A DNA stretch of 64,000 bases from positions 62,001 through 126,000 of the forward strand of contig JAIXYK010000035.1 of assembly GCA_027490225.1 (NCBI GenBank). The letters are read 5' to 3'. Both the position numbers and the translations under genes were made by a program. The notes below the pieces were generated by a model. That model saw only the letters and a list, made by a program, of their open reading frames with translations. It did not search any database and was not told the DNA's origin. This DNA is from Bacteroidota bacterium. GTDB lineage: Bacteria; Bacteroidota; Bacteroidia; M30B66. This document shows, one piece after another, positions 38,344 to 47,214 of this stretch; within the stretch, counting starts at the first letter, position 1, and each line of letters begins with the position of its first letter.

Positions 38344-40212
38344 ATGTTTGAAAAGTATGATGTAATTGTTGTAGGAGGAGGTCATGCCGGTTGTGAAGCA
38401 GCTGCGGCCGCCGCAAATATGGGTTCAAAAGTACTATTGGTGACCATGAATATGGCTACAATTGGTCAAATGTCTTGCAACCCTGCTATGGGTGGTATTG
38501 CAAAGGGCCAAATTGTTAGAGAAATTGATGCGATGGGCGGATATTCGGGAATCGTTTCAGATAAAACGGCGATTCAGTTCAAAATGTTAAATCGTTCAAA
38601 GGGACCTGCAATGTGGAGTCCCCGTGCTCAGAATGACAGGATGCGTTTTGCTGAAGAGTGGAGATTAATGTTGGAAAGAACTCCAAATGTAGATTTCTTT
38701 CAAGATATGGTGAAAGAGCTAATAATTGAAAATGATACTGTAAAAGGAGTAATTACAGGGCTAGGGTTGTCTATTCGTTCGCAAAGCGTAATTTTAACAA
38801 ATGGTACTTTTTTGAACGGACTAATTCATATTGGGACGAAAAATTTTGGAGGCGGACGATCAGCAGAATCAGCCGCTTTTGGAATAACTGAGCAATTAAC
38901 ATCACTTGGTTTTAGAAGTGGAAGAATGAAAACAGGAACTCCGCCTAGAGTGGATGGTCGTTCTTTAGATTATTCTGTTATGATTGAGCAACCAGGAGAT
39001 GAGAACCCGCAAAAATTCTCTTATTCTAATACTGAAACATTAAAGAAACAACTTTCATGTTGGATGACATATACCAGTGAAAGTGTTCATGATGAACTTC
39101 GAAAAGGCTTTGATAGATCTCCTATGTTTTCAGGAAGAATTCAGGGTCTTGGTCCAAGGTATTGCCCCTCAATTGAAGATAAAATTGAGAGATTTGCAGA
39201 CAAAGACAAGCACCAGCTTTTTATTGAACCTGAAGGTTGGAACACAGTAGAGGTTTACGTGAATGGTTTTTCAACAAGCTTACCAGAAGAAGTTCAAATG
39301 GAAGCCTTGAGGAAAATAAAAGGATTCGAGAAAGTAAAAATGTTTCGTCCTGGATATGCAATAGAGTACGATTATTTCCCTCCACAACAATTGCAGCTGT
39401 CATTAGAAACCAAAGCAATTAAGAACTTGTTTTTTGCTGGTCAAATTAATGGAACAACAGGTTATGAAGAAGCCGCTGGACAGGGAATAATTGCTGGAAT
39501 AAATGCTCATTTATTAATAAAGAATGAAGCGCCATTAATTCTCAAGCGTTCAGAAGCGTATTTAGGTGTTTTGATAGATGACCTCGTAACAAAAGGCACA
39601 GAAGAACCTTACAGGATGTTTACATCACGCGCCGAATATCGAATTTTATTAAGACAAGATAATGCTGATTTCAGATTAACAGAAAAGTCATTTAATTTAG
39701 GATTAGCTTCTCAAGATAGAATGAATGCTGTTGAGGAGAAATATATTAAGGTTGATTCTTTTTTGAAAGAGTTAAAGAAGCAAAGTGTGGAGCCCAATGA
39801 AGTAAATGAATATTTGAATAATGTTGGCTCCTCCCCTATTCACCAAAAACTGAAGATTAATGGTTTAATATCTAGACCAAGTGTTTCCTTACCAGATATG
39901 TTACCGTACATAAAAGGAATTAAGGATTTTGTTGAAACAAAGTTTTTAAACAGTGAAGAAGTAGAGGAAGCTGAAATTTTAATTAAGTACGAGGGTTATA
40001 TTCAGAAAGAGCAAGAGGTGGCTAATAAACTATTGAGGCTAGAACATATAGAACTTCATTCTAATTTTGACTATGCTTCATTACAGAGTCTTTCTTCAGA
40101 AGCAAGACAAAAATTATCTGCAATTAAGCCTAAGAATATTGGGCAAGCTTCTCGAATTAGTGGAATATCTCCATCAGATATTTCTGTTTTAATGGTTTAT
40201 TTAGGAAGATAA
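38344..40212 (+). CDS. mnmG: tRNA uridine-5-carboxymethylaminomethyl modification enzyme MnmG
   Basis: A 622-residue FAD enzyme (GidA) that, with MnmE, modifies U34 of tRNAs decoding split codon boxes. The dinucleotide-binding motif is VVGGGHAGCEAAAAAANMG, and the two hallmark blocks CNPAMGGIAKGQIVREIDAM and RTGTPPR-type MKTGTPPRVDGRSLDYS are present. GQINGTTGYEEAAGQGIIAG and the C-terminal helical domain (INGLISRPSVSLPDMLPYI) complete it. Both ends are flanked by parS-type palindromes. MnmG is a common neighbour of the replication origin in bacteria. Confidence 0.98.
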   Translation: MFEKYDVIVVGGGHAGCEAAAAAANMGSKVLLVTMNMATIGQMSCNPAMGGIAKGQIVREIDAMGGYSGIVSDKTAIQFKMLNRSKGPAMWSPRAQNDRMRFAEEWRLMLERTPNVDFFQDMVKELIIENDTVKGVITGLGLSIRSQSVILTNGTFLNGLIHIGTKNFGGGRSAESAAFGITEQLTSLGFRSGRMKTGTPPRVDGRSLDYSVMIEQPGDENPQKFSYSNTETLKKQLSCWMTYTSESVHDELRKGFDRSPMFSGRIQGLGPRYCPSIEDKIERFADKDKHQLFIEPEGWNTVEVYVNGFSTSLPEEVQMEALRKIKGFEKVKMFRPGYAIEYDYFPPQQLQLSLETKAIKNLFFAGQINGTTGYEEAAGQGIIAGINAHLLIKNEAPLILKRSEAYLGVLIDDLVTKGTEEPYRMFTSRAEYRILLRQDNADFRLTEKSFNLGLASQDRMNAVEEKYIKVDSFLKELKKQSVEPNEVNEYLNNVGSSPIHQKLKINGLISRPSVSLPDMLPYIKGIKDFVETKFLNSEEVEEAEILIKYEGYIQKEQEVANKLLRLEHIELHSNFDYASLQSLSSEARQKLSAIKPKNIGQASRISGISPSDISVLMVYLGR

Positions 40213-40213
40213 C

Positions 40214-40227
40214 GTTTCACGTGAAAC
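40214..40227. promoter_or_regulatory. parS-type ParB-binding site 2
   Basis: GTTTCACGTGAAAC is a perfect 14-bp palindrome, the canonical parS sequence. It starts 2 bp after the mnmG stop and ends 2 bp before the ATG of the methyltransferase. The distance from site 1 is about 1.9 kb. Confidence 0.88.
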
Positions 40228-40229
40228 TA

Positions 40230-41105
40230 ATGGAAGAAATATCAAGCTGTCCTGTTTGTGGACACACGCATTTTACACCCTTTTTAACTGCAAAAGATCA
40301 TACTGTAAGTAAAGAGCAATTTCAAATTGTTGAATGCAAGGAATGTGGATTTGTTTTTACTAACCCGAGACCTTTGCAGGAAAATTTAGGTAAGTATTAT
40401 AAATCTACAGCATATGTTTCTCATTCTGATACTTCAGATGGAATAATAAATAAGCTCTACAAGCAAGTAAGGAAAATAACGCTTAATCAGAAATATAAAC
40501 TTGTTAAACCCTATTTGGAGAATAACAATTTATTAGATATTGGTTCTGGGGCGGGAGCTTTTTTAAATACCGTATACGAAAAGGGTGTTAATGCATTTGG
40601 AGTTGAACCAGATAAAGAGACAAGAGAAAGTTCTATAAAGAAATATGGGATTAATGTAAAGGAGGAGTCCGCGTTATCTGAATTTGACAAGGATTATTTT
40701 TCAGTGATAACGATGTGGCATGTTTTAGAACATGTACCTAATTTAGAAGAAAGAATTTTAGAAATTAAAAGAATATTGTCGCCAAGTGGTCGTTTGTTTG
40801 TTGCCGTGCCAAACCATACATCTTTTGATGCAAACTATTATAAAGAGCACTGGGCTGCTTATGATGTACCAAGACATTTATATCATTTTTCACCAGTAAC
40901 AATCAGGAAATTGTTTAACAAACATAACATGGTTTTGGAACAAGTAATTCCAATGAAGTTTGATTCTTTTTATGTATCGATGTTGAGCGAACAATATAAA
41001 AATGGAAAGCCGAATTTGTTAAAAGGAATTATTAGCGGAATAAAGTCTAACTTTAAGGCTGAAAACGACACCTATTCTAGTCAGATTTATGTTATCAAGC
41101 GATAG
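40230..41105 (+). CDS. Class I SAM-dependent methyltransferase with N-terminal zinc ribbon
   Basis: A 291-residue methyltransferase of the Methyltransf_23 type. A zinc ribbon opens the protein (CPVCGHTHF then CKECGFVFTNPRP). The SAM-binding motif I is LLDIGSGAGAFLN, motif II is AFGVEPDKETRE, and the post-motif ITMWHVLEHVPNLEE is typical. The substrate is unknown; similar genes occur in polysaccharide and quinone-related settings. The frame extends to a GTG at 40221, but that codon lies in the parS palindrome, so the ATG at 40230 is preferred. Confidence 0.88.
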   Translation: MEEISSCPVCGHTHFTPFLTAKDHTVSKEQFQIVECKECGFVFTNPRPLQENLGKYYKSTAYVSHSDTSDGIINKLYKQVRKITLNQKYKLVKPYLENNNLLDIGSGAGAFLNTVYEKGVNAFGVEPDKETRESSIKKYGINVKEESALSEFDKDYFSVITMWHVLEHVPNLEERILEIKRILSPSGRLFVAVPNHTSFDANYYKEHWAAYDVPRHLYHFSPVTIRKLFNKHNMVLEQVIPMKFDSFYVSMLSEQYKNGKPNLLKGIISGIKSNFKAENDTYSSQIYVIKR

Positions 41106-41225
41106 TGGCGCTAAAGAGCCTATTTAAAACACCCTGTTTCGCAGACGTGTTTAGGGTCGAAAAACAAAAAATAACGCAGCAGAAGCAAGCTGGCGAGGCG
41201 AGATTTTAGCTGCTAATATCAAAAA
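41106..41225. other. Intergenic spacer with two short hairpins
   Basis: A 120-bp spacer richer in GC than its surroundings. ACCCT and AGGGT (41131-41135 and 41153-41157) can pair, as can GCAGC and GCTGC (41176-41180 and 41209-41213). It contains GCGAGGCGA, also found in the structured element at 55912. A possible structured 5' leader for the DUF4442 gene; no class is recognised. Confidence 0.3.
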
Positions 41226-41684
41226 ATGAAACTTAAAAGCGGCTTTGCCAGATTTTTAATCAACTTATATCCTCCAATGCTTTTTAATGGAGTAAGGGTG
41301 CTTAATGTATCAAAAGATTTTACCTCACTAAAATTAAGAATCAGAAGGACACTTTTTACACGGAATCATTCTGGAAGTATTTTTGGTGGATCTTTATTTA
41401 GCGCAGTTGATCCTTTTTACGCTTTGATGTTTTGGCAAATTTTTAAGCAAGAAGAAATAAATTGTTCCACGTGGTTAAAGAGCGCCGAAATAAAGTATTT
41501 AAAACCAGCCAACAAAAAGCTTTATGCAAGTCTTTTTATTAGTGAAGAGGAAAAAAAGCAAGCCCTTGCATCTATAAAATCTCAAGGAAGATTTGATGCA
41601 CACTATACTGTTTATCTTGTTGATAAAGAGGGCTTTAAGTATGTTGAGATAAAGCAACTGATTACTCTTAAGAATAAGAAATAA
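41226..41684 (+). CDS. DUF4442 hotdog-fold protein (putative thioesterase)
   Basis: A 152-residue hotdog-fold protein of the DUF4442 type, related to PaaI-like thioesterases. The core has the helix-bearing segment GSIFGGSLFSAVDPFYALMF and beta strands on either side (SKDFTSLKLRIRR, DAHYTVYLVDKEGFKYVEIK). The conserved Asp in SAVDPFYAL is at the position usual for the catalytic acid in such folds, but the acyl-CoA substrate is unknown. It is the last plus-strand gene before a bidirectional terminator. A degenerate parS-like sequence lies in its coding region at 41464. Confidence 0.8.
   Translation: MKLKSGFARFLINLYPPMLFNGVRVLNVSKDFTSLKLRIRRTLFTRNHSGSIFGGSLFSAVDPFYALMFWQIFKQEEINCSTWLKSAEIKYLKPANKKLYASLFISEEEKKQALASIKSQGRFDAHYTVYLVDKEGFKYVEIKQLITLKNKK
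41464..41477. promoter_or_regulatory. Degenerate parS-like site in the DUF4442 gene
   Basis: GTTCCACGTGGTTA keeps a perfect left half and CACGTG core of parS site 1, but the last bases of the right half differ (GGTTA instead of GGAAC). It may be a weak ParB site. Confidence 0.35.
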
Positions 41685-41719
41685 AAAAAGCGGCTCCCAA
41701 GAATGGAAAGCCGCTTTTT
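41685..41719. terminator. Bidirectional terminator between convergent genes
   Basis: AAAAAGCGGCT (41685-41695) pairs perfectly with AGCCGCTTTTT (41709-41719), giving an 11-bp stem and a 13-nt loop flanked by A- and T-tracts. It ends the DUF4442 transcript on one strand and the secreted-protein transcript on the other. Confidence 0.9.
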
Positions 41720-41738
41720 AAAGCTATTAATAAATTGC

Positions 41739-42482
41739 TTAGAAGTTAATGTTCAATTTAGTAGTAGTTGAAGTTCCATTAACATTTAAACGTACGAAAT
41801 AGATACCATTAACTAACTTGCTAGTTTCTAATTGTTGTTTGTAAGCACCTGGAGCTTGGTTACCTAAAGAAATGTTATTTACTTTTTGACCTAATGCATT
41901 GAAAACATCAACAGAAACAACTGAAGCTGCATTTAAATCATAAGATAATGTTGCTGTTTCGTTTGCTGGATTTGGGTAAACATTTACAGTAGAAACGGCA
42001 GTAACATTGTCATTGATAGAAGTTGCACAAATTGCGCATTTGTCATAGCAAAAAGACACAGTAGTTGCTGTTGCTGGAATAGTCAAAGTACGGTTAATGT
42101 TTCCGCCACCATCATCAGTTCCGCAGCCATCAGTAGCAATTAAAGAGCCTGTTCCTCCTTCGTTAGTTCCCCAATCGTTATTTACAAATTTAAAAAGTTG
42201 AGTATTTCCAACAGCTGAATCTGGGAATGTGATAGTAATTGCCCATACATTGGTAGAGCCTTCTTGCGTCATTGCGCATTCTGCAGCAGATGGAGTCCAA
42301 TTTGGTGTTGTAGAACCGTTATCAGTAAAATTACCACCAATACGCATCCCGTTAGCTCCTAATTCAGTTGGAATAGCAAGGTACTCAGTAATGTCTACTT
42401 TAAAAGTTACCGCAACTTGTGCGTTTAATGCTGTAGTTGCAAATAATGCAGTAGCAGCGAATAATGTGTAAAGTTTTTTCAT
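41739..42482 (-). CDS. Small secreted protein with type IX sorting domain
   Basis: A 247-residue exported protein. The signal peptide ends at LNAQ. A beta domain (about 24-150) has the feel of a starch-binding or SusE/CBM-like module (MRIGGNFTDNGSTTPNW, QLFKFVNNDWG), with cysteines in ECAMTQ, DGCGTDD, FCYDKC and CAIC. The C-terminus is a type A T9SS sorting domain (VNVYPNPANETATLSYDL, VDVFNALGQKV, VNGIYFVRLNVNG). It is last in the amylase-SusC-SusD run and may replace SusE/SusF as a surface glycan-binding protein; this role is inference from context. Confidence 0.75.
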   Translation of the reverse strand: MKKLYTLFAATALFATTALNAQVAVTFKVDITEYLAIPTELGANGMRIGGNFTDNGSTTPNWTPSAAECAMTQEGSTNVWAITITFPDSAVGNTQLFKFVNNDWGTNEGGTGSLIATDGCGTDDGGGNINRTLTIPATATTVSFCYDKCAICATSINDNVTAVSTVNVYPNPANETATLSYDLNAASVVSVDVFNALGQKVNNISLGNQAPGAYKQQLETSKLVNGIYFVRLNVNGTSTTTKLNINF

Positions 42483-42557
42483 TGTTTTTTAAGTGTTTAG
42501 TTGGTTACAAATTTAAATTAAAATTATTGTTTACAAAATGCAAAAATGCATTGTTTT

Positions 42558-44153
42558 TTAGTATCCTGAGTTTTGTTTTAAGTTTGGATTTGCTGTAATG
42601 TCAGCGAATGGAATAGGGTAGAGGTTGTAGTTATCAGCAACACTTGTTCCTGCGCTTACTCCACCTTTCCAAGGCCATATATAGCTTCCTCCAGTAAACT
42701 TGCCGAAACGAATTAAATCTGTGCGGCGGTGACCTTCCCAGTAAAGTTCTCTAGCTCTTTCGTCTAATATAAAATCTAATGTTAAGTCAGCAGATGTTAT
42801 ATTGAAGTTGGAATTACCATAAGCGCGTTCTCTTAGTTGATTAATGTAAGATACAGCAGTTCCTTCAATTCCATTTGCCCCTCCTCGTTTCGTTGCTTCA
42901 GCGTATGTCAAATACACTTCTGCGAGACGGAAAAGAGGAAAATCAACATCGGCAAAATTTACCGGGTCAGAACCTTTACTTAAGTCTTTATTGATGTTTC
43001 TGAATTTTCTAATACCATAGCCATTTGTAAACGTAGCCAATGTGTTTATTTCAGGAGTGTGGCCTTGTCTAAAGAAAAGGAATCTTCCATCTAGTGTAGA
43101 ATCAACAAATTTATTGTATAAACCTGTAGTTGTTCTTAAACCGAACCATCCACCAGCACTAATTCCGAAACTATCTGCAGCAAACCAAGTTGGCCCACCA
43201 ACTGGTGCGTGTACTAAGTAAGTTGTTCCTCCGTAAGTTTTAGTTCTTGTTCCATCAAAACAAATAGGAAAAATAATTTCATTAGAAGTATGATTATCTG
43301 CAAAGAACAAGTGTTTGTAGTTTGGCTCTAAAGAGAAGTTACCTTCATTTAGAACTTTATTACAATAGATGATACAATCTGAATTTCTATCAGAACCGGT
43401 AAAAACTTGAGCATTTAAATAGAGTTTCGCAAGTAACATTTGAACGGCACTTTTATTAGCTCTTCCGTATTCACTTTCTGCTCTAGAGGAGATTAATCCT
43501 TCTACTTCTTTAAGTTCACTTTCGATGTATGAGAATAATGCTGTTTTAGTAAATTGTTCAGGGAACTCTCCTCCAGGAAATTTAGTTTCGTCAGATGTAT
43601 TCGGAATATTACCATATAAATCTAAACCGTGAAACATACTCAATGCTTTTAAAAATCTGGCTTCTGCTCTGTATTTTGCAATTTTTGCTTTATCTTCTGC
43701 ACCAAAACCGCGGTCATCTAATCTGCTTTCTTCACTTTGACGAATAAATTCATTGCACAATGTAATTTGATACATGATTCTGTTGTAAAGAACTGTAACG
43801 AACTCATTACGAGAGCTCCATGTCATTTTGTTTAATTCTTGAATAGTTCCATCGTTCCAAGCAATTACAGCTTCGTCTGTTGGCAATTCTTGTAATTGCC
43901 AAAATTGTCTTAGGTATTGAGAAAAGCCTTCATCAATTCCTACCAAATCTGCGTTTCCTGCTGGACCACTTTGGCCACTAACAGCTAAACCTGCGTAGCA
44001 TTTAGCTAAAACGTGAATGTAGTTTTCGGGTTTCTCGTAAACCGTTAAAGAGGTTTCGAGGTTGTATGGTTGTCTATCTAAATCTTTGATACATCCTGGA
44101 AAAAAACCAATTAAAGATGCAATTCCGAGTATTAGTATAAGTTGTTTTTTCAT
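42558..44153 (-). CDS. susD: SusD/RagB-family nutrient-binding lipoprotein
   Basis: A 531-residue outer membrane lipoprotein that caps the SusC channel and binds glycan. The signal ends with a lipobox (SLIGFFPGCIKDLDRQPYN). TPR-like helices are visible (AKIAKYRAEARFLKALSMFHG, ANKSAVQMLLAKLYLNAQVF), as are the C-terminal hallmarks DVDFPLFRLAEVYLTYAEA and DERARELYWEGHRRTDLIRFG. I used the ATG at 44153 (MKKQLILIL), since the longer frame at 44168 adds five residues before the signal. It follows susC after 30 bp. The symbol denotes the family only. Confidence 0.93.
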   Translation of the reverse strand: MKKQLILILGIASLIGFFPGCIKDLDRQPYNLETSLTVYEKPENYIHVLAKCYAGLAVSGQSGPAGNADLVGIDEGFSQYLRQFWQLQELPTDEAVIAWNDGTIQELNKMTWSSRNEFVTVLYNRIMYQITLCNEFIRQSEESRLDDRGFGAEDKAKIAKYRAEARFLKALSMFHGLDLYGNIPNTSDETKFPGGEFPEQFTKTALFSYIESELKEVEGLISSRAESEYGRANKSAVQMLLAKLYLNAQVFTGSDRNSDCIIYCNKVLNEGNFSLEPNYKHLFFADNHTSNEIIFPICFDGTRTKTYGGTTYLVHAPVGGPTWFAADSFGISAGGWFGLRTTTGLYNKFVDSTLDGRFLFFRQGHTPEINTLATFTNGYGIRKFRNINKDLSKGSDPVNFADVDFPLFRLAEVYLTYAEATKRGGANGIEGTAVSYINQLRERAYGNSNFNITSADLTLDFILDERARELYWEGHRRTDLIRFGKFTGGSYIWPWKGGVSAGTSVADNYNLYPIPFADITANPNLKQNSGY

Positions 44154-44183
44154 GATTTTAACTTTCAATATGGTGTATTAAAA

Positions 44184-47100
44184 TTAGATTTGAATATTTA
44201 CTCCTAAAGAAAACACTCTAGGGCGAGGATAAAGATTATTGTCAATACCGTTAAATATTTCTGGGTCAACGCCTTTGTACTTTGTAATTAAGAAAGCATT
44301 CTGTATAGTTGCAAACACACGAAGACCAATTTTGTTTTTAAGAATTCTTCCGAAAGAATATCCGATATTGATATTATCAACACGCACAAACCAAGCTTTT
44401 TGTACGTAGTAATCGGAGAAATATTGAGGAACACGGAATTCTGTATTTAAAATATCTGAAGAGCCATTTGAAAGTGTTGGAGATGCTGGTAATAAAGCGT
44501 TTCTGTTTCCGCTGTTTGAAGCAACGTTGCTGTACATGTAATTTCCAAAACTTCCTCTTGCTAACAAACCAAACGTCCAGTTTTTATAAGAAACCTGGGT
44601 ATTGAATCCAAGGAAAAATCTTGGAGCAGGATTTTTATGACGATACAAATCTTGGGAATTGATTTTGCCATCACCATTTAAGTCCTGGTAAGCATCTGTA
44701 TCTCTGTAAATTACACCAGAAGAAGAAGTGTCTCCAACTTCAATTGGTCTATTGTTCTCATCATATTTTTGTTGATATACATAGAAAGTGTTGATTTGTT
44801 GACCAACAGTGTTAATTTGAATTGTATTTCCAACACCACCAGCAATTCCTCCAACAAGGTTTCCAATAGCAGTATCGTTGCTAAATCTGCTTAAAGCTAG
44901 AATTTTGTTTCTATTAGCCGTTAGGTTAAACCCAACAGTCCATTCTAAATCTTTTTTGGCAATAGGAACAGTATTGATTATAAATTCAATCCCTTTGTTT
45001 TCAACAGAACCAACGTTTGTTAGTACTCTATTATTGAAGTTGGTTCCTGCAGGAACATCAATTTCAGCAATCAGATCTTCCGTTTTCTTGTAATAAACAT
45101 CAACGCTACCGTTAACTCTTCCCTTAAAGAAGCCGTAATCTATACCGCCATTATAAGTTGTTGTTGATTCCCATTTAAAGGCTTCATCATATCTGGAAGG
45201 GCGTAAAGTGTAGAAGAACTGATTACCGAATTGGTATTGAGCCGTATTTTCACTTTTACTGTAAATCGGTAAATAATTAAAGTTTACACCAACATCTTGT
45301 TGTCCAGTAACACCATATCCTAATCTTAGTTTTAAATCAGAAAGGTGTTTCATTTTTTTGAATGGCTTTTCTTCGATAATTCTCCAAGCAAAAGCGGCAG
45401 AAGGGAAAAGACCCCAACGAGCAGATTTAGAAAAGCGGGAAGAACCATCGTTTCTTAAAGTACCTGTAAAAAGATATTTTCCATTGAAGGTGTAATTTAA
45501 CCTTCCATAAAAAGAAACTAAAGTATTTTGAGATAACGCGAAAGGAAAAACAGGAGCAAGTGAGCCAGGAATTGTATCAAGGTTCGCTTGAAGGCTTCTA
45601 ATATTTGGCGAAGAAAAGTACCAATCTTGGTATGAGTAACCGCCAATAACATCGATAACACTTTTGATTTTCTTTAAATCCTTTTTGTAATTCAAGTAAA
45701 ACTCAAGTAATTTATTATCTCTATTTTGAACATATGGAGCAAACTGGCCTTTTGCGTTTGAAAAATAATTTGAAGCTGCAGAGTCGGTAACTGTAACCGT
45801 ACCGTTGCTTCTAGCAATATCATAACCTACATTTAAGTTAGCTCTTAGCTCAGGTAAGAAATGAAATTTATAATCAAGTTGAAGGTTACCAATGTTTCTA
45901 AATACCTGACTTTGATCAAGTCTTTGTTCAATAAGTCCCAATGGGTTTCTGCCAGCCAGAGCATTAGGGTTTTTACCATTTAACCATTCGAAATATCCTC
46001 CAAAACGGTCGCTATTTGTTCTTGGTTCTTGAGTTGGGTCAAATCCAATTGCAGCTCCAATTGCTCCTTGATTTGCGAATGTTGAATTACTTAAAGTTGC
46101 TTTTTGGTTGATTTCGACTTTTAAGTGGTCTTTAAAAAAGGTTGGAGATAAATTGAAGTTCGCTGTGCTTCTTTTCATGTTGTCGGTAATTAAAACACCA
46201 TTTTGATTTAAATATCCTAGAGACAAGCGATATGGTAATTTTTTAATTCCTCCTGAAAAATTTATAAGGTTATCAGATGAGATTGCGGTTCTGTAAATTA
46301 ATTCTTGCCAGTTTGTATTGGCCGTACCCATTAATTTTGTTTTGTTAGTATCATTCGTGCTATTTATGATTCCACGGAATTCATCAGCAGATAAAACGTC
46401 AACTAATCGCGTAACATTTGCCACAGAATTAACAGAATTAACTTCTACTTTAAACGCGTCTGTTTTTCCTTTTTTAGTCGTGATAATGATTACACCATTT
46501 GATGCTCTAGAACCATAAATTGCTGTAGCAGAAGCATCTTTTAGAATGGTCATATTCTCAATATCGTTCGGGTTAATTAAACTCAAAGGATTAGGAGAAC
46601 CAGCGATTCCGTCATTTGCTAAAGGAACACCATCAATTACAATTAAAGGGTCGTTGCTTGCGTTTAACGAAGAACCTCCCCTAATTCTAATTGTACTTCC
46701 TGAACCAGGAGAACCTCCGTTTGGAGTAATTTGAACACCAGCTACTTTACCACTAATTAATTGCTCAGGTGTATTGATATTTCCTTTTAAGAAGTCTTTT
46801 GAACTAACTGATGCAACAGCTCCTGTTAAGTCTTTCTTTTCGGTGGAACCGTAACCTATTACTACTACTTCATTTAAGTTATTCCCGCTTGGAACCATGT
46901 TAAACTTCAAATCTACTGTTTGACCTGCTTTAACATTTACTGAGCGAACTTCTTTCTGATATCCAATGAAAGAAACTTCCACAATATTAGTTCCTTCTTT
47001 CGGGGCCTGAATAGTGAATTTTCCATCAAGGTTTGTGGTCATACCGATAGTTGTGCCTTGAATTCTTGCGGCCGCACCTATCATTGTTTGGCCCGTTTCG

Positions 47101-47189
47101 TCTAAAACAGTACCGTTAATTGTTTGAGCAAACGCAGCAGAACTTGCAAAACAAAATAGAATTAATAGAGTCCGTAGAAATTTATTCAT
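44184..47189 (-). CDS. susC: SusC/RagA-family TonB-linked outer membrane transporter
   Basis: A 1001-residue TonB-dependent glycan importer. A signal peptide ending AAFAQ is followed by the carboxypeptidase-regulatory domain (INGTVLDETGQTMIGAA, about 24-108). The SusC signature (NEVVVIGYGSTEKKDLTGAV) then leads into the plug (IRIRGGSSLNASNDPLIVID, ILKDASATAIYGSRASNGVI), and the large barrel ends RVFSLGVNIQI. Paired directly with susD and the secreted amylase, it probably imports malto-oligosaccharides. The symbol denotes the family only. Confidence 0.95.
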   Translation of the reverse strand: MNKFLRTLLILFCFASSAAFAQTINGTVLDETGQTMIGAAARIQGTTIGMTTNLDGKFTIQAPKEGTNIVEVSFIGYQKEVRSVNVKAGQTVDLKFNMVPSGNNLNEVVVIGYGSTEKKDLTGAVASVSSKDFLKGNINTPEQLISGKVAGVQITPNGGSPGSGSTIRIRGGSSLNASNDPLIVIDGVPLANDGIAGSPNPLSLINPNDIENMTILKDASATAIYGSRASNGVIIITTKKGKTDAFKVEVNSVNSVANVTRLVDVLSADEFRGIINSTNDTNKTKLMGTANTNWQELIYRTAISSDNLINFSGGIKKLPYRLSLGYLNQNGVLITDNMKRSTANFNLSPTFFKDHLKVEINQKATLSNSTFANQGAIGAAIGFDPTQEPRTNSDRFGGYFEWLNGKNPNALAGRNPLGLIEQRLDQSQVFRNIGNLQLDYKFHFLPELRANLNVGYDIARSNGTVTVTDSAASNYFSNAKGQFAPYVQNRDNKLLEFYLNYKKDLKKIKSVIDVIGGYSYQDWYFSSPNIRSLQANLDTIPGSLAPVFPFALSQNTLVSFYGRLNYTFNGKYLFTGTLRNDGSSRFSKSARWGLFPSAAFAWRIIEEKPFKKMKHLSDLKLRLGYGVTGQQDVGVNFNYLPIYSKSENTAQYQFGNQFFYTLRPSRYDEAFKWESTTTYNGGIDYGFFKGRVNGSVDVYYKKTEDLIAEIDVPAGTNFNNRVLTNVGSVENKGIEFIINTVPIAKKDLEWTVGFNLTANRNKILALSRFSNDTAIGNLVGGIAGGVGNTIQINTVGQQINTFYVYQQKYDENNRPIEVGDTSSSGVIYRDTDAYQDLNGDGKINSQDLYRHKNPAPRFFLGFNTQVSYKNWTFGLLARGSFGNYMYSNVASNSGNRNALLPASPTLSNGSSDILNTEFRVPQYFSDYYVQKAWFVRVDNINIGYSFGRILKNKIGLRVFATIQNAFLITKYKGVDPEIFNGIDNNLYPRPRVFSLGVNIQI

Positions 47190-47214
47190 ATGTTAACTTT
47201 TAAAGGGGATTTAT

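Noticed and set aside
41700-41745. Replication origin at the strand switch near 41.7 kb
   Set aside because: Genes converge there (plus on the left, minus on the right) and the spacer is a short terminator, opposite to what an origin would show.
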